A stretch of 64,000 bases of DNA from Thermomonas sp. XSG (GCF_014678725.1 NZ_CP061497.1:2682001-2746000), one strand, 5' to 3'; shown: positions 1 through 9,738, counted from the first letter of the stretch. Program-made: numbers and translations. Notes: generated by a model not told the origin, from the letters alone.

Positions 1-985
1 CGAGGTCGTTCCAGTCGATCAGCAGGCCGGCGGCGCGCGCGACCGCGACCAGGTGCAGGGCGTGGTTGGTGGAGCCGCCGGTGGCCGCCAGCCCGACCAT
101 CGCATTGACAATGGCTTTCTCGTTGACGGTCTGCGCGAGCGGGCGGTAGTCCGCGCCCAGCGCGGTGATGCGCAGCGCCTGTTCGGCCGCCGCCACGGTC
201 AGCGCGCTGCGCAGCGGCCCGTTCGGCGGCACGAAGGCGGTGCCGGGCAGGTGCAGGCCCATCACTTCCATCAGCATCTGGTTGGAATTGGCGGTGCCAT
301 AGAAGGTGCAGGTGCCGGGCGCGTGGTAGGACGCGGCTTCCGCATCCATCAGTTCGTCCTGCGTCGCTTGCCCCAGCGCATAACGCTGGCGCACCTCGGC
401 CTTCTGCTTGTTGGGAATGCCGGAAGGCATCGGCCCGGCGGGCACGAAGATCACCGGCAGGTGGCCGAAGCTGAGCGCGCCGATCAGCAGGCCGGGCACG
501 ATCTTGTCGCACACGCCCAGGCACAGGACCGCGTCGAAGCTGTCGTGCGAGAGCGAGACCGCGGTGGCCAGCGCGATCACGTCGCGCGAGAACAGCGACA
601 GCTCCATGCCGTCGCGGCCCTGGGTCACGCCGTCGCACATCGCCGGCACGCCGCCGGCCACCTGCGCGCTGCCGCCGGCGTTGCGCGCGGCCATGCGGAT
701 CAGCGAGGGGTACTGCTCCATCGGCTGGTGCGCGCTGAGCATGTCGTTGTAGGCCGTGACGATCCCGATGTTGCCGCCGCGCCCGCCGCGCAGCGCCGGC
801 TTGTCCTCGCCGGAGGCGGCGAAGGCATGCGCCTGGTTGCCGCAGGACAGCTTGTAGCGGTACGGACCGGCCGCGCGCGCGGCGTCCATCCGCGCGAGGT
901 AGTCGCGGCGCGTCGCCAGGCTGCGCTCGGCGATGCGGGCGGTGACGCGTTCGACGGCGGGATGCAGCGCGGCGGTGGACATCAT
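1..985 (-). CDS. edd: Phosphogluconate dehydratase (partial, 3' end outside window)
   Basis: Entner-Doudoroff enzyme that dehydrates 6-phosphogluconate to 2-keto-3-deoxy-6-phosphogluconate in the cytoplasm, using a 4Fe-4S cluster. About 328 N-terminal residues are present; the C-terminal part lies beyond position 1. Visible IlvD/Edd family features are the segment [13 protein letters not shown], the motif [12 protein letters not shown], the cluster-type cysteine motif [11 protein letters not shown] and the later GVCDKIVPG. The start at 985 gives an ATGA overlap with the pgl stop (984-982); a second ATG follows directly. It is the third gene of zwf-pgl-edd, and eda is the expected next gene. 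Product assignment is secure from the motifs. Confidence 0.95.
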   Translation of the reverse strand, partial: MMSTAALHPAVERVTARIAERSLATRRDYLARMDAARAAGPYRYKLSCGNQAHAFAASGEDKPALRGGRGGNIGIVTAYNDMLSAHQPMEQYPSLIRMAARNAGGSAQVAGGVPAMCDGVTQGRDGMELSLFSRDVIALATAVSLSHDSFDAVLCLGVCDKIVPGLLIGALSFGHLPVIFVPAGPMPSGIPNKQKAEVRQRYALGQATQDELMDAEAASYHAPGTCTFYGTANSNQMLMEVMGLHLPGTAFVPPNGPLRSALTVAAAEQALRITALGADYRPLAQTVNEKAIVNAMVGLAATGGSTNHALHLVAVARAAGLLIDWNDL

Positions 986-1698
986 GGGCTCCAGTGGATG
1001 TGGATGGGGGCCGGCGCGGGCGCGTGCAGCAGCGCGGCAACCGGGTACGGCGCGTGCGGCTCCTGCTGGACGCGGCGCAGGATCGCGCGTTTGTCCTGGC
1101 CGCTCACGACCAGGTGCACGGCGCGCGCGCGCAGCAGCCGCGGCAGGGTCAGGCTGATCCGCGCGAACGGGGCTTCCGGCGGCAGCGGATCGGGCAGGGT
1201 GGCGATGGCGTCCATGCCGCTGTCCATCGCCAGCCCGTCGGCGAGATTCGCGGCGCCGGGGAACAGCGAGGCGAAGTGGCCGTCCGCGCCCATGCCGAGC
1301 AGGACGGCGTCGAACGGTTCGGGATGGGCGGCCAGCAGCGTGCGCGCCTGCGCGAGCGAGGCATCGATATCCCCGTCGGTGGCGGTCAATGGCTGCACGC
1401 CGATGTTGGCGTCGCCCGCGAACGCCTTGCGCAGGTTGCCCAGGTTGCACGCCGGGTGATCGTGCGGCACGCAGCGCTCGTCGGTAGGCAGGGCCTCGAT
1501 GTGGCCGCCGAGCTGCGCGTTCGCCAGGTGCGCATACACCGGCAGCGGCGTGCGGCCGCCGGCCAGCGCGAGGAAGGCGCTGCCGCGCGCCGCGATGGCG
1601 GCGCGGCAGGCCGCTTCGAACGTTTCGGCGACGCCGGCCACCAGCGTGGAGGCATCGAGGTAATCGCGTTCGATCCAACCCATCGCTGCCGTCCTCAT
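982..1698 (-). CDS. pgl: 6-phosphogluconolactonase
   Basis: Hydrolyses 6-phosphogluconolactone made by Zwf to 6-phosphogluconate, the substrate of the next gene, edd. The 238-residue protein shows the family hallmarks [17 protein letters not shown] near residue 50, the [13 protein letters not shown] segment and [14 protein letters not shown]. The start at 1698 gives an ATGA overlap with the zwf stop (1697-1695), and the stop overlaps the edd start in the same way, so all three genes look translationally coupled. The open frame continues upstream to 1830, but that part lies inside zwf and reads as out-of-frame protein. The family length is about 230-245 residues. Confidence 0.95.
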   Translation of the reverse strand: MRTAAMGWIERDYLDASTLVAGVAETFEAACRAAIAARGSAFLALAGGRTPLPVYAHLANAQLGGHIEALPTDERCVPHDHPACNLGNLRKAFAGDANIGVQPLTATDGDIDASLAQARTLLAAHPEPFDAVLLGMGADGHFASLFPGAANLADGLAMDSGMDAIATLPDPLPPEAPFARISLTLPRLLRARAVHLVVSGQDKRAILRRVQQEPHAPYPVAALLHAPAPAPIHIHWSP

Positions 1699-3164
1699 TC
1701 GCGCCAGCCGTGGCCGCTGCGGTCGATCAGCGACACCGACGCGCTGGGTCCCCACGTGCCGGCGGGGTAGGGTTTGGGGACCATGCCGATGCTGCGCCAG
1801 CCCTCGGCGATGGCATCGACCCACTGCCATGCCGCCTCGGTCTCGTCGCGGCGCACGAACAGCGTGCCGTTGCCCTCGATCGCATCCAGATAGAGGCGCT
1901 CGTAGGCGATGCGCTTGCGCGCGTTGAGGAATTCCTCGTGGAAGTCCAGGTCCAGCGCCACCTGCGACAGGCGCAGGCCGGCGCGATCCAGCCCCGGGGT
2001 CTTGCTCATCAGGTCCAGCTCGATGCGCTCTTCCGGCTGCAGCTTGATGAGCAGCCCATTGGGCCGCATGTCGGTGTCCGCCGGGCCGCCGAAGATCGAA
2101 TACGGCACCTTGCGGAACTGGATGTAGATCTCGGTGCTGCGCGCGGGCAGCCGCTTGCCGGTGCGCAGGTAGATCGGCACCCCCGACCAGCGCCAGTTGT
2201 CCACGTGCGCGCGCAGGGCGACGAAGGTCTCGGTGCGGCTGGCGCGGCCCAGCTCCTCGGCGTAGCCCGGCACCACCCGGCCTTCACTGGCGCCGGCGGT
2301 GTACTGGCCGATCACCGATTCGGTGGCCACGTTGCCGCGGTCGACCGGCCGCAGCGAGCGCAGCACCTTGATCTTCTCGTTGCGCACCGCGGTGGGCTCG
2401 AAGCGCGCCGGCGGCTCCATCGCGACCAGGCACAGCAGCTGCAGGAGATGGTTCTGCAGCATGTCGCGCAGCGCGCCGGACTCGTCGTAGTAGTCGCCGC
2501 GGCCCTCCACGCCGACCGTCTCGCCGACGGTGATCTGCACCTGCTCGATGTGGCGGGCGCTCCACAGCGGCTCGAACAGCGAATTGCCGAAGCGCAGGGC
2601 GATCAGGTTCTGCACCCCCTCCTTGCCGAGGTAGTGGTCGGTGCGGAAGATCCGCTCCTCGTCGAAGGCCATGGCAACGCTGTCGTTGATGGCGATGGCA
2701 GAGGCCAGGTCCTTGCCGATCGGCTTCTCCAGCATTACCCGGGTGCCCGGGCCGGCGACGCCGTTGGCGGCCAGCGCCTGGCAGGCGGGGCCGTAGAACT
2801 TCGGCGCGGTACTCATGTGGTAGAGCACGTCGCCGTTGCGCAGCGCTTCCACCCTGCCGGCCAGCGCCTGCATCGAGGTGGCGTCGTCGGCGCTGGCTGC
2901 GCAGTAGTCCAGCCGCTCCAGCAGGCCGCGCAGGGCCTCCTCGCTGCGTTCGGCAGCGGGGACGCGCTCGGCGATGCTGGTGGCCACCAGATCGGCGAAT
3001 CCTTCCCGATCCAGCTCGCTACGCGCGGTGCCGAGGATGCGCATGCCATCCGGCAGCAGGTGCTCGGCCTGCAGGCTGTAGAGCGAGGGCAGCAGCATCC
3101 GCCGGGCAAGGTCGCCGGTGGCGCCGAAAATGGTCAGCAGCGAAGCTGGCATGGCTTGCGACAC
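1695..3164 (-). CDS. zwf: Glucose-6-phosphate 1-dehydrogenase
   Basis: Oxidises glucose-6-phosphate to 6-phosphogluconolactone with NAD(P)+, the first step into the Entner-Doudoroff operon it heads. The 489-residue protein has the dinucleotide-binding motif [13 protein letters not shown] at its N-terminus and the substrate-binding signature [17 protein letters not shown] start at 3164 is preferred because GGAA lies 7 bases upstream. The ATG at 3152, four codons later, is the alternative but is too far from that site. The frame stays open to 3230 without a good ribosome site. It is divergent from fabA across about 180 bp. Confidence 0.95.
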   Translation of the reverse strand: MSQAMPASLLTIFGATGDLARRMLLPSLYSLQAEHLLPDGMRILGTARSELDREGFADLVATSIAERVPAAERSEEALRGLLERLDYCAASADDATSMQALAGRVEALRNGDVLYHMSTAPKFYGPACQALAANGVAGPGTRVMLEKPIGKDLASAIAINDSVAMAFDEERIFRTDHYLGKEGVQNLIALRFGNSLFEPLWSARHIEQVQITVGETVGVEGRGDYYDESGALRDMLQNHLLQLLCLVAMEPPARFEPTAVRNEKIKVLRSLRPVDRGNVATESVIGQYTAGASEGRVVPGYAEELGRASRTETFVALRAHVDNWRWSGVPIYLRTGKRLPARSTEIYIQFRKVPYSIFGGPADTDMRPNGLLIKLQPEERIELDLMSKTPGLDRAGLRLSQVALDLDFHEEFLNARKRIAYERLYLDAIEGNGTLFVRRDETEAAWQWVDAIAEGWRSIGMVPKPYPAGTWGPSASVSLIDRSGHGWRE

Positions 3165-3343
3165 GGAGTCGTTCCGGCAAGGGTTCCACCGCAGCTTAAT
3201 ATGCTTGGCGCGGGGTGTTGCGGTGCACACGTTTGCAGTCGTTTCACCCGGGCCGGCCGGAACCGCGTGGCGGAACCGGCAATACGCCTAGGTATCGCGC
3301 GAGTGTCGTGTTTACAATCGAGGTTTCCCCCTTGGGCCAGTCC
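3165..3343. promoter_or_regulatory. Divergent zwf/fabA intergenic region
   Basis: 179 bp between the two divergent operons must hold both promoters. Towards fabA, a TACAAT hexamer at 3313-3318 is a good -10 candidate 25 bp before the ATG, but no convincing -35 lies at the right spacing. Towards zwf, the AT-rich stretch at 3195-3203 (TATTAA on the minus strand) is the only -10-like sequence. Both calls are weak pattern matches, and no clear operator palindrome was seen. Confidence 0.35.
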
Positions 3344-3859
3344 ATGACCCGCGCTTCATCGTTCACCCGCGAGCAGCTCCTGGCCAGCGCACGCGGCGAG
3401 CTGTTCCCGAACAGCCTGGCCCGCCTGCCGGCCGATCCGATGCTGATGTTCGACCGCATCGTCGAGATCAACGACGGCGGCGGCGCCCACGGCAAGGGCT
3501 TCGTCCGCGCCGAGCTCGATATCCGCCCCGACCTCTGGTTCTTCCAGTGCCATTTCCTCGGCGACCCGGTGATGCCCGGCTGCCTGGGACTGGATGCGAT
3601 GTGGCAACTGGTCGGCTTCTACCTGACCTGGCTGGGCGCGCCCGGCCGCGGCCGGGCGCTGGGCTGCGGCGAGGTGAAGTTCACCGGCCAGGTGCTGCCC
3701 ACCGCCAAGGTGGTGACCTACGAGATCGACGTGACCCGCGTGATCAACCGCAAGCTGGTGGTGGCGCAGGCCGATGCGCGCACCCTGGTCGACGGCCGCG
3801 AGATCTACACCGCCAAGGACCTGCGGGTGGGCCTGTTCACTTCCACGGAGAGCTTCTGA
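3344..3859 (+). CDS. fabA: 3-hydroxydecanoyl-ACP dehydratase/isomerase FabA
   Basis: Bifunctional enzyme of type II fatty acid synthesis. It dehydrates 3-hydroxydecanoyl-ACP and isomerises trans-2- to cis-3-decenoyl-ACP, starting unsaturated fatty acid synthesis. The 171-residue length matches the family. The catalytic pair falls at His70 (in [15 protein letters not shown]) and Asp84, the same numbers as in E. coli FabA. ATG at 3344 was chosen because the protein then begins [20 protein letters not shown], as expected; upstream in-frame sequence to 3215 has no similarity. fabB starts one base after its stop, the usual fabAB pair. Confidence 0.97.
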   Translation: MTRASSFTREQLLASARGELFPNSLARLPADPMLMFDRIVEINDGGGAHGKGFVRAELDIRPDLWFFQCHFLGDPVMPGCLGLDAMWQLVGFYLTWLGAPGRGRALGCGEVKFTGQVLPTAKVVTYEIDVTRVINRKLVVAQADARTLVDGREIYTAKDLRVGLFTSTESF

Positions 3860-3860
3860 C

Positions 3861-5069
3861 ATGCGTCGCGTCGCCATCACCGGCATGGGCATCACCTCCT
3901 GCCTCGGCAACGATCTCGATACGGTCTCGCGCGCGCTGCGCGAGGGCCGCTCCGGCATCCGCACGCTGCCCGATTCGGTGGAGCGCGGCCTGCGCAGCCA
4001 GGTCGGCGGCGCGGTCGACATCGACCTTGACGCCGTGATCGACCGCAAGCTCAAGCGCTTCATGAGCGATGCCGCGGCCTACAGCTACGTCGCCCTGCGC
4101 GATGCCATCGCCGACGCGGGCCTGTCCGAAGCGCAGGTCAGCAACCCGCGTACCGGCCTGATCGCAGGCTCCGGCGGTGGTTCCAGCCGCTGGCAGGTGG
4201 AGACCGCCGACATCCTGCGCGACCGCGGCGTGCGCAAGGTCGGCCCGTACATGGTGCCGCGCACGATGTGCTCCACGGTGTCGGCGAACCTCGCCACCGC
4301 CTTCAAGATCAAGGGCCTGAGCTATTCGATCAGCGCCGCCTGCGCGACGTCCGCGCACTGCATCGGCGCCGGCGCCGACCTGATCCGCCATGGCGCGCAG
4401 GACATCGTGTTCGCCGGTGGCGGCGAGGACCTGGACTGGACGATGACGGTGATGTTCGACGCGATGGGCGCGCTGTCGTCCGGTCGCAACGACGAGCCGG
4501 AGAAGGCATCGCGCCCCTACGACGCGGGCCGCGACGGCTTCGTCATCGGCAGTGGTGGCGGCATGCTGGTGCTGGAGGACTGGGACCACGCGGTGGCGCG
4601 CGGTGCGCATATCCACGCGGAACTGGTGGGCTACGGCGTGACCTCCGATGGCGCGGACATGGTGGCGCCGAGCGGCGAGGGTGCGGTGCGCTGCATGCGC
4701 ATGGCGCTGGAGGGCGTCCAGCGCCCGGTCGACTACCTCAACACCCACGGCACTTCCACGCCGCTGGGCGACATCGTCGAATTGAACGCGGTGCGCGAGG
4801 TGTTCGGCGATGCGGTGCCGCCGATTTCCTCCACCAAGGCACTGAGTGGCCATTCTCTGGGTGCGGCCAGCGTGCACGAGGCGATCTACAGCCTGCTGAT
4901 GCTGCGCGACGGCTTCATCGCCGGCTCGGCCAACATCGACAACCTCGATCCCGGTGCCGAAGGCTTCCCGATCGCGCGCGAGAGCCGCGACGCCAGGCTC
5001 GACGTGGTGATGTCCAACAGCTTCGGCTTCGGCGGCACCAACGCCGCGCTGGTGTTCGCGCGGGCCTGA
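3861..5069 (+). CDS. fabB: 3-oxoacyl-ACP synthase I FabB
   Basis: Beta-ketoacyl-ACP synthase I condenses malonyl-ACP with acyl-ACP. With FabA it is needed to elongate the cis-3-decenoyl intermediate. The 402-residue protein carries the Cys-His-His triad: Cys161 in [11 protein letters not shown], the first His in [11 protein letters not shown] and the second in SGHSLGAAS, with the C-terminal glycine-rich [16 protein letters not shown] at 3861 is separated from the fabA stop by one base, so the genes are almost certainly co-transcribed. A hairpin terminator follows about 75 bp downstream. Confidence 0.97.
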   Translation: MRRVAITGMGITSCLGNDLDTVSRALREGRSGIRTLPDSVERGLRSQVGGAVDIDLDAVIDRKLKRFMSDAAAYSYVALRDAIADAGLSEAQVSNPRTGLIAGSGGGSSRWQVETADILRDRGVRKVGPYMVPRTMCSTVSANLATAFKIKGLSYSISAACATSAHCIGAGADLIRHGAQDIVFAGGGEDLDWTMTVMFDAMGALSSGRNDEPEKASRPYDAGRDGFVIGSGGGMLVLEDWDHAVARGAHIHAELVGYGVTSDGADMVAPSGEGAVRCMRMALEGVQRPVDYLNTHGTSTPLGDIVELNAVREVFGDAVPPISSTKALSGHSLGAASVHEAIYSLLMLRDGFIAGSANIDNLDPGAEGFPIARESRDARLDVVMSNSFGFGGTNAALVFARA

Positions 5070-5143
5070 GGCCCGTCGAGCCGGCCACGAAGCCCGGCCG
5101 CCGCTTGCACGGCGGTCCTCCCACGATGACCCTGCCCATGTCG

Positions 5144-5171
5144 CCCCCCGGCGGCAGCGGCGGGGTTTTTT
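5144..5171 (+). terminator. Rho-independent terminator after fabB
   Basis: A GC-rich inverted repeat (CCCCCCG paired with CGGCGGGG, one bulged C) is followed directly by six T residues at 5166-5171. It lies about 75 bp after the fabB stop and before the AT-rich region that begins the next transcription unit, so it probably ends fabAB transcripts. Confidence 0.7.
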
Positions 5172-5222
5172 CGTGATCGAGATGGCGGATTCGCATGCAG
5201 GATAGCGGTAAAATACAATCAT

Positions 5223-5243
5223 ATTGATGTTTTAAACATTAAT
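5223..5243. promoter_or_regulatory. 21-bp AT-rich palindrome, candidate operator
   Basis: The sequence reads ATTGATGTTT, one central T, then AAACATTAAT. The two 10-base arms are inverted complements with a single mismatch. It lies 40 bp upstream of the GTG start of the small HTH protein, in one of the few AT-rich patches of the window, next to a TACAAT hexamer (5214-5219) that could be a -10 box. Palindromes of this size are typical binding sites for dimeric HTH regulators, so autoregulation of the HTH-sulP pair is the simple reading. This is inference. Confidence 0.5.
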
Positions 5244-5282
5244 TATGCTGTTCCTTGTTGCATCGTCCGGAGCGGAGAGCCC

Positions 5283-5540
5283 GTGATCACTTCAGCCCAG
5301 ATGCGCGCCGCGCGCGCCCTGCTTGGCATCGACCAGAAGATGCTGGCGCAGATGGCCGGCCTGTCCCTGCCCACCATCCAGCGCATGGAACTCAGCCGCG
5401 GACATGTGCGCGGCGTGGTCGATTCGCTGGTCAAGGTGGTGGCCGCGCTGGATGCGGCCGGGGTGGAGCTGATCGGCGAGCGCGTCGCCAGCGGTGGCGG
5501 CGGACGCGGCGTGCGGCTCAAGTCGGAGGAGGATGCATGA
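5283..5540 (+). CDS. Small XRE-like helix-turn-helix protein
   Basis: An 85-residue protein consisting almost only of a helix-turn-helix fold: LLGIDQKMLAQMAGLSLPTI (residues about 13-32) followed by a VVDSLVKVVAALDAAGVELI helix and a short glycine-rich tail. This resembles the small XRE/Cro-type regulators often found beside transporters. A GTG start at 5283 is supported by purine-rich sequence (GGAGCGGAGAG) just upstream. Its TGA overlaps the ATG of the SulP gene (ATGA), implying coupled translation. The palindrome at 5223-5243 is a plausible binding site. The regulated signal is unknown. Confidence 0.8.
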   Translation: MITSAQMRAARALLGIDQKMLAQMAGLSLPTIQRMELSRGHVRGVVDSLVKVVAALDAAGVELIGERVASGGGGRGVRLKSEEDA

Positions 5541-7207
5541 TCGCGTTGGTCGAGGCCGCGCGCGCGGGGCTGTTCCGGCGCGCCCACTGGCTGCCCAACA
5601 TCACCGCCGGTGTGATCGTCGGGGTGGTGGCGCTGCCGCTGGCGATGGCGTTCGCCATCGCGTCCGGGGTCAAGCCGGAGCAGGGGCTGTATACGGCGAT
5701 CATCGCCGGCATCGCGGTGTCGCTGTTCGGTGGCTCGCGGGTCCAGATCGCCGGACCCACCGGTGCGTTCATCGTGATCCTTGCGGGGGTGGTCGCGCAG
5801 TACGGGGTCAGTGGCCTGCTGTTGGCCACACTGATGGCCGGGGTGATCCTGGTGGCGATGGGTCTGGCGCGCCTGGGCGCAGTGATCCGCTTTATTCCCG
5901 ACCCGGTGATCGTGGGGTTCACCGCCGGCATCGCGGTGATCATCTGGGTCGGGCAGTGGCAGTACTTCTTCGGGCTGCCCGCGCCGGGCGGCGGGCCGTT
6001 CTACCTGAAGACCTGGCAGCTGCTGCAGTCATTCGGCCAGCTGCACACGGCCACCTCGCTGCTGGCCCTGCTCAGCCTCGCGCTGGCGGTCTGGGGCTCG
6101 CGCATTCCCGGCCTGGCACGCGTGCCCGGGCCGCTGCTGGCGATGGTCGTGGCCACCGCCGTGGTGATGGCCTTCGACCTGCAGGGCGTCGCCACCATCG
6201 AGTCCACCTTCGGTGCCATCCCGCGCGCGCTGCCGGCGCTGCAGTTGCCCGAGGTTGGCTTCGACCGGCTGGTGGAGCTGCTGCCGGCGGCGTTCACCAT
6301 CGCCATGCTCGGCGCGATCGAGTCGCTGCTGTCGGCGGTGGTGGCCGACGGCATGGCCGGGACCCGCCACGATTCCAACCAGGAGCTGATCGGGCAGGGC
6401 GTGGCCAACATCCTGTCGCCGCTGTTCGGCGGCATCGCCGCCACCGGCGCGATCGCGCGCACCGCCACCAACATCCGCAACGGCGGCACCTCGCCGCTGG
6501 CGGGCGTGGTCCACGGGATCACGCTGGTGCTGATCCTGCTGGTGCTGGCGCCCTACGCCGGCAAGGTGCCACTGGCGGCGCTGGCGGCAATCCTATTCCT
6601 GGTGGCGTGGAACATGAGCGAGGCGCGCCGCTTTGTGCGGATGGTGCGGCAGGCGCCGCGCGCCGACGTGGCGATCCTGCTGATCACCTTCGTCCTGACC
6701 ATCGTCACCGACCTCGTGGTGGCGGTGAACATCGGCGTGATCCTGGCCATGTTCCAGTTCATGCGCCGGATGAGCGCCTCGGTGTCGGTGGTGGAGCATG
6801 GCCAGGCCAGCCTGCGCCATGAACTGGCTGAGGCCGGGCTGGATACGCTGCCGAAGGACGTGCTGGTCTATGCCATCGAGGGGCCGTTCTTCTTCGGCTC
6901 GGTCGACTCGCTGGAGCGCGCGCTGTCGTGGTCGCGGGAGCCCCCGCGCTGGGTGCTGCTGCGGCTGGAGCGGGTGCCGCTGGTGGACGCCACCGGCCTC
7001 AAGCGGCTGGAGTCGACCATCGAGAACCTGCGCGGTCGCGGCGTGCATGTGCTGCTGAGCGGCGCCAACCTGCGCGTGCTGCGCAAGCTGGTGCGCGCGG
7101 AGATCGTGCGCCGTGACGGGCCGCCGGTCTATTTCGGCGATCTCGCCACCGCGCTGCGCCACGTGGACGCAGCGCGGGGGACGGACTACAGCACCTCGGA
7201 AGCGTAG
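5537..7207 (+). CDS. SulP-family anion transporter with STAS domain
   Basis: An inner-membrane SulP/SLC26 permease of 556 residues. The N-terminal part has the family opening LPNITAGVIVGVVALPLAMA, then GLYTAIIAGI and repeated hydrophobic helices (roughly 10-14 membrane segments) to about residue 420. The last 120 residues form a cytosolic STAS domain (YAIEGPFFFGSVDSLERAL ... VPLVDATGLKRLE). SulP proteins move sulfate, bicarbonate or other anions; the substrate cannot be read here. ATG at 5537 has a strong GGAGGAGG ribosome site inside the upstream HTH gene. The last 22 bases overlap the tail of the convergent phoH-like gene. Confidence 0.9.
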   Translation: MIALVEAARAGLFRRAHWLPNITAGVIVGVVALPLAMAFAIASGVKPEQGLYTAIIAGIAVSLFGGSRVQIAGPTGAFIVILAGVVAQYGVSGLLLATLMAGVILVAMGLARLGAVIRFIPDPVIVGFTAGIAVIIWVGQWQYFFGLPAPGGGPFYLKTWQLLQSFGQLHTATSLLALLSLALAVWGSRIPGLARVPGPLLAMVVATAVVMAFDLQGVATIESTFGAIPRALPALQLPEVGFDRLVELLPAAFTIAMLGAIESLLSAVVADGMAGTRHDSNQELIGQGVANILSPLFGGIAATGAIARTATNIRNGGTSPLAGVVHGITLVLILLVLAPYAGKVPLAALAAILFLVAWNMSEARRFVRMVRQAPRADVAILLITFVLTIVTDLVVAVNIGVILAMFQFMRRMSASVSVVEHGQASLRHELAEAGLDTLPKDVLVYAIEGPFFFGSVDSLERALSWSREPPRWVLLRLERVPLVDATGLKRLESTIENLRGRGVHVLLSGANLRVLRKLVRAEIVRRDGPPVYFGDLATALRHVDAARGTDYSTSEA

Positions 7208-8583
7208 TCCGCCAGGCGCGAACGCTCGCCGCGGCGCAGGGTGACGTGGGCGCTGTGCATCCAGGTCTTGAAGCGGTCCACCGCGTAGGTCAGGCCGGAG
7301 GTGGTTTCGGTCAGGTAGGGCGTGTCGATCTGCTCGACGTTGCCCAGGCAGACGATCTTGGTGCCGGGGCCCGCGCGCGTGATCAGCGTCTTCATCTGCT
7401 TGGGGGTGAGGTTCTGCGCCTCGTCCAGGATCAGGTAGCGGGACAGGAAGGTGCGCCCGCGCATGAAGTTCATCGAGCGGATCTTGATCCGCGAGGCCAG
7501 CAGGTCGTTGGTAGCCGCGCGGCCCCAGGCACCGCCGTCCTGGTTGTGGGTCAGCACTTCCAGGTTGTCGGTGAGTGCGCCCATCCACGGCGTCATCTTC
7601 TCTTCCTCGGTGCCGGGCAGGAAGCCGATGTCCTCGCCCACGCTCACGGTGGCGCGGGTCATGATGATCTCGCGGTAGCGCTGCTGGTCCATCGTCTGCG
7701 CCAGGCCTGCGGCCAGCGCCAGCAGGGTCTTGCCGGTGCCGGCGGTGCCGAGCAGGGTGACGAAGTCGATGTCCGGGTCCATCAGCGCGTTGAGCGCGAA
7801 GTTCTGCTCGCGGTTGCGCGCGGTGATGCCCCAGACCGAATGCTGGGCGTGGCGGAAGTCGTCGACGATCCGCAGGGTGACCCGGTCGCCCTCCACCTTG
7901 GCCACCTTCAGCTCCGACTGCTCGTCGCCGGGGAGGAAGGTGAACTGGTTGGGATACCAGTCCTCGTCGTCGCTGCGGGTGATCTCGTAATAGGTGCGGC
8001 CCTTGTCGGTCCACGACTTCAGGTCCGTGCCGTGGCGTTGCCAGAAGTCCTCCGGCAGCGGCGTGGCGCCGGTGTAGAGCAGGCTGAAATCGTCCAGTGC
8101 GCGGTCGTTCTCGTAGTCCGCGCTGACGATCCCGGCGATCGAGGCCTTGATCCGCAGGTTGATGTCCTTGGACACGAACACCACGTCCGCCTCGGGCTGC
8201 TCGTCCTTCAGCGCCAGGATCGCCCCGAGGATGGCGTTGTCCGGTACCACGGCGCCGAACCGCTTGCCGGCATCGAAATTGCCGGTCTGGAAGCGCAGGC
8301 AGCCGGTGCTGGCGGCGCCGCGCAACTGCAGGGCGCCCGGACGCTGCAGGGCGATGCCGCGGGTGACGTCGGTGCTGCCGTGCGCTTCGATCAGCTCGTT
8401 GAGGAATCGGCTGACCTGGCGCGCATTGCGGCTGGATTCGCTGGTGCCCTTCTTGCCATTGTCCAGCTCCTCCATCACCTGCATCGGCAGGTAGACATCG
8501 TGCTCCTCGAACTTGAACAGTGCGGTGGGGTCGTGCATCAGCACGTTGGTGTCGAGGACATAGATGCGCTTGTTCCGGGTCAT
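7186..8583 (-). CDS. PhoH-family PIN-domain ATPase
   Basis: A 465-residue protein joining an N-terminal PIN nuclease-like domain (VLDTNVLMHDPTALF near residue 10, with QVMEELDNGKKG) to a C-terminal PhoH ATPase/helicase domain with Walker A GTAGTGKTLLALAAG and Walker B-like YLILDEAQNLTPKQMK. This is the PhoH2/YlaK architecture, associated with RNA unwinding and cleavage. The E. coli PhoH proper lacks the PIN part. Convergent with the SulP gene (22-bp overlap of 3' ends). PrxQ and GcvR lie further upstream on the same strand, 82 bp away. Any phosphate-starvation link is inherited from the family name, not seen here. Confidence 0.92.
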   Translation of the reverse strand: MTRNKRIYVLDTNVLMHDPTALFKFEEHDVYLPMQVMEELDNGKKGTSESSRNARQVSRFLNELIEAHGSTDVTRGIALQRPGALQLRGAASTGCLRFQTGNFDAGKRFGAVVPDNAILGAILALKDEQPEADVVFVSKDINLRIKASIAGIVSADYENDRALDDFSLLYTGATPLPEDFWQRHGTDLKSWTDKGRTYYEITRSDDEDWYPNQFTFLPGDEQSELKVAKVEGDRVTLRIVDDFRHAQHSVWGITARNREQNFALNALMDPDIDFVTLLGTAGTGKTLLALAAGLAQTMDQQRYREIIMTRATVSVGEDIGFLPGTEEEKMTPWMGALTDNLEVLTHNQDGGAWGRAATNDLLASRIKIRSMNFMRGRTFLSRYLILDEAQNLTPKQMKTLITRAGPGTKIVCLGNVEQIDTPYLTETTSGLTYAVDRFKTWMHSAHVTLRRGERSRLADYASEVL

Positions 8584-8665
8584 GCGGAAATACCTTTGGT
8601 CGGACAGCAGCAGGCCACCGCGTCCCGCGGAGCGGGGCAGTGGGCAAGGATGGAAACGGGGACGG

Positions 8666-9136
8666 TCACGTGGCCTGCGCGGCCTGCACTGCGTCTAGCA
8701 CGGCCCGTGCATGGCCGGGGACCTTCACCGGCTGCCATTTCTGGCGCACCACGCCGGCGGGATCGATCAGGAAGGTGCTGCGGACAATGCCGACGTATTC
8801 GCGGCCATACAGTTTCTTCGGCTGCACCACCCCGAACGCGTCGCAGAGCGCGCCGTCGGCATCGCTGACCAGGTCGAACCTGAACCCCTGCTTGGTGCAG
8901 AAGTTCCTGTGCGACTTCAGCGAGTCCTTGGACACGCCCAGCACGGTTGCGCCGGCGTCGTTGAACTCGGGCAGCAGCGCGTTGAAGTCCAGCCCTTCGG
9001 TGGTGCAGCCGGGGGTGGAGTCCTTGGGGTAGAAGTACAGCACCAGCCAGCGGCCGGCATAGTCGCCAAGCGTGGCGGACTTGTCGCTGGAAAGCGCGAG
9101 CGGCAGGTCGGGGATGCGGTCGCCGGTGTCGAGCAT
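8666..9136 (-). CDS. bcp: Thiol peroxidase Bcp/PrxQ
   Basis: A thioredoxin-dependent peroxiredoxin of 156 residues reducing hydrogen peroxide and organic hydroperoxides. The peroxidatic Cys44 lies in PKDSTPGCTTEG. The E. coli Bcp resolving cysteine five residues later is absent. A second cysteine, Cys80 in HRNFCTKQGF, sits 36 residues on, the spacing described for Xylella fastidiosa PrxQ, so it probably resolves through Cys80. The ATG at 9136 shares its A with the gcvR stop (TGATG), indicating coupling. The gcvR-bcp pair is also adjacent in E. coli. Confidence 0.95.
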   Translation of the reverse strand: MLDTGDRIPDLPLALSSDKSATLGDYAGRWLVLYFYPKDSTPGCTTEGLDFNALLPEFNDAGATVLGVSKDSLKSHRNFCTKQGFRFDLVSDADGALCDAFGVVQPKKLYGREYVGIVRSTFLIDPAGVVRQKWQPVKVPGHARAVLDAVQAAQAT

Positions 9137-9738
9137 CAGTACTTCATCGGATCCATGATGGCGTCGAGGTTCAGATGGTCGCAGAACTCGAGGAAATCGT
9201 CGCGCAGCGCGGCGATGTGCATGTCCGCCGGCACCCCGATGGTCAGCTGCGCCGAGAACATGTCGGCGCCGGTCTGCATCGCCCGGTAGCGCGAACAGTG
9301 CAGGCTTTCGATGGTGATGCACTGATGGTCGAAGAAGTCGGCCAGCTGGAACAGGATGCCCGGCTTGTCGGCGGCGATCACTTCCACCACGTACGGCAGC
9401 AGGCTGGACTGCAGCGCCTTCGGACCGGTGCGGTACCACACCAGCTTCAGGCCTTCCTCGCGCTCCAGCTTGGTCAGCATGGTCTCGAGCTTGGCCACCG
9501 CGTCCCAGGAGCCCGTGACCAGCGCGGTGACCGACACGTCCCGCCCCACCGTGGCCAGCCGCGTATCGACCAGGTTGCAGCCTGAGTCGGCGATGCGGCG
9601 GGTGACGGCCAGCAGCGGCGACTGCGGATGCGTGGTGTACGCGTTGATCAGCAGGTGGTTCTCGTTCGGCTGGGGCCGTGGGGCGGCGGTTTTGCTCAAA
9701 GCGGGGGATCCAGACGTGGGGAAGTGCCGCCAGTACAT
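9136..9738 (-). CDS. gcvR: GcvR-like ACT-domain regulator
   Basis: A protein of about 200 residues with two ACT modules. The first begins NHLLINAYTTHPQSPLLAVT (serine/cysteine-rich regulatory fold, with RRIADSGCNLVDTRLATVGR) and the second begins VVEVIAADKPGILFQLADFF. In E. coli GcvR binds glycine and modulates GcvA control of the glycine cleavage genes; whether this one does is inferred. The start is uncertain: ATG at 9738 has no clear ribosome site, and a TTG at 9699 has GGA 10 bases upstream and gives a more typical N-terminus. The order bcp-gcvR-dapA-lipoprotein matches the E. coli bcp-gcvR-dapA-bamC neighbourhood. Confidence 0.85.
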   Translation of the reverse strand: MYWRHFPTSGSPALSKTAAPRPQPNENHLLINAYTTHPQSPLLAVTRRIADSGCNLVDTRLATVGRDVSVTALVTGSWDAVAKLETMLTKLEREEGLKLVWYRTGPKALQSSLLPYVVEVIAADKPGILFQLADFFDHQCITIESLHCSRYRAMQTGADMFSAQLTIGVPADMHIAALRDDFLEFCDHLNLDAIMDPMKY

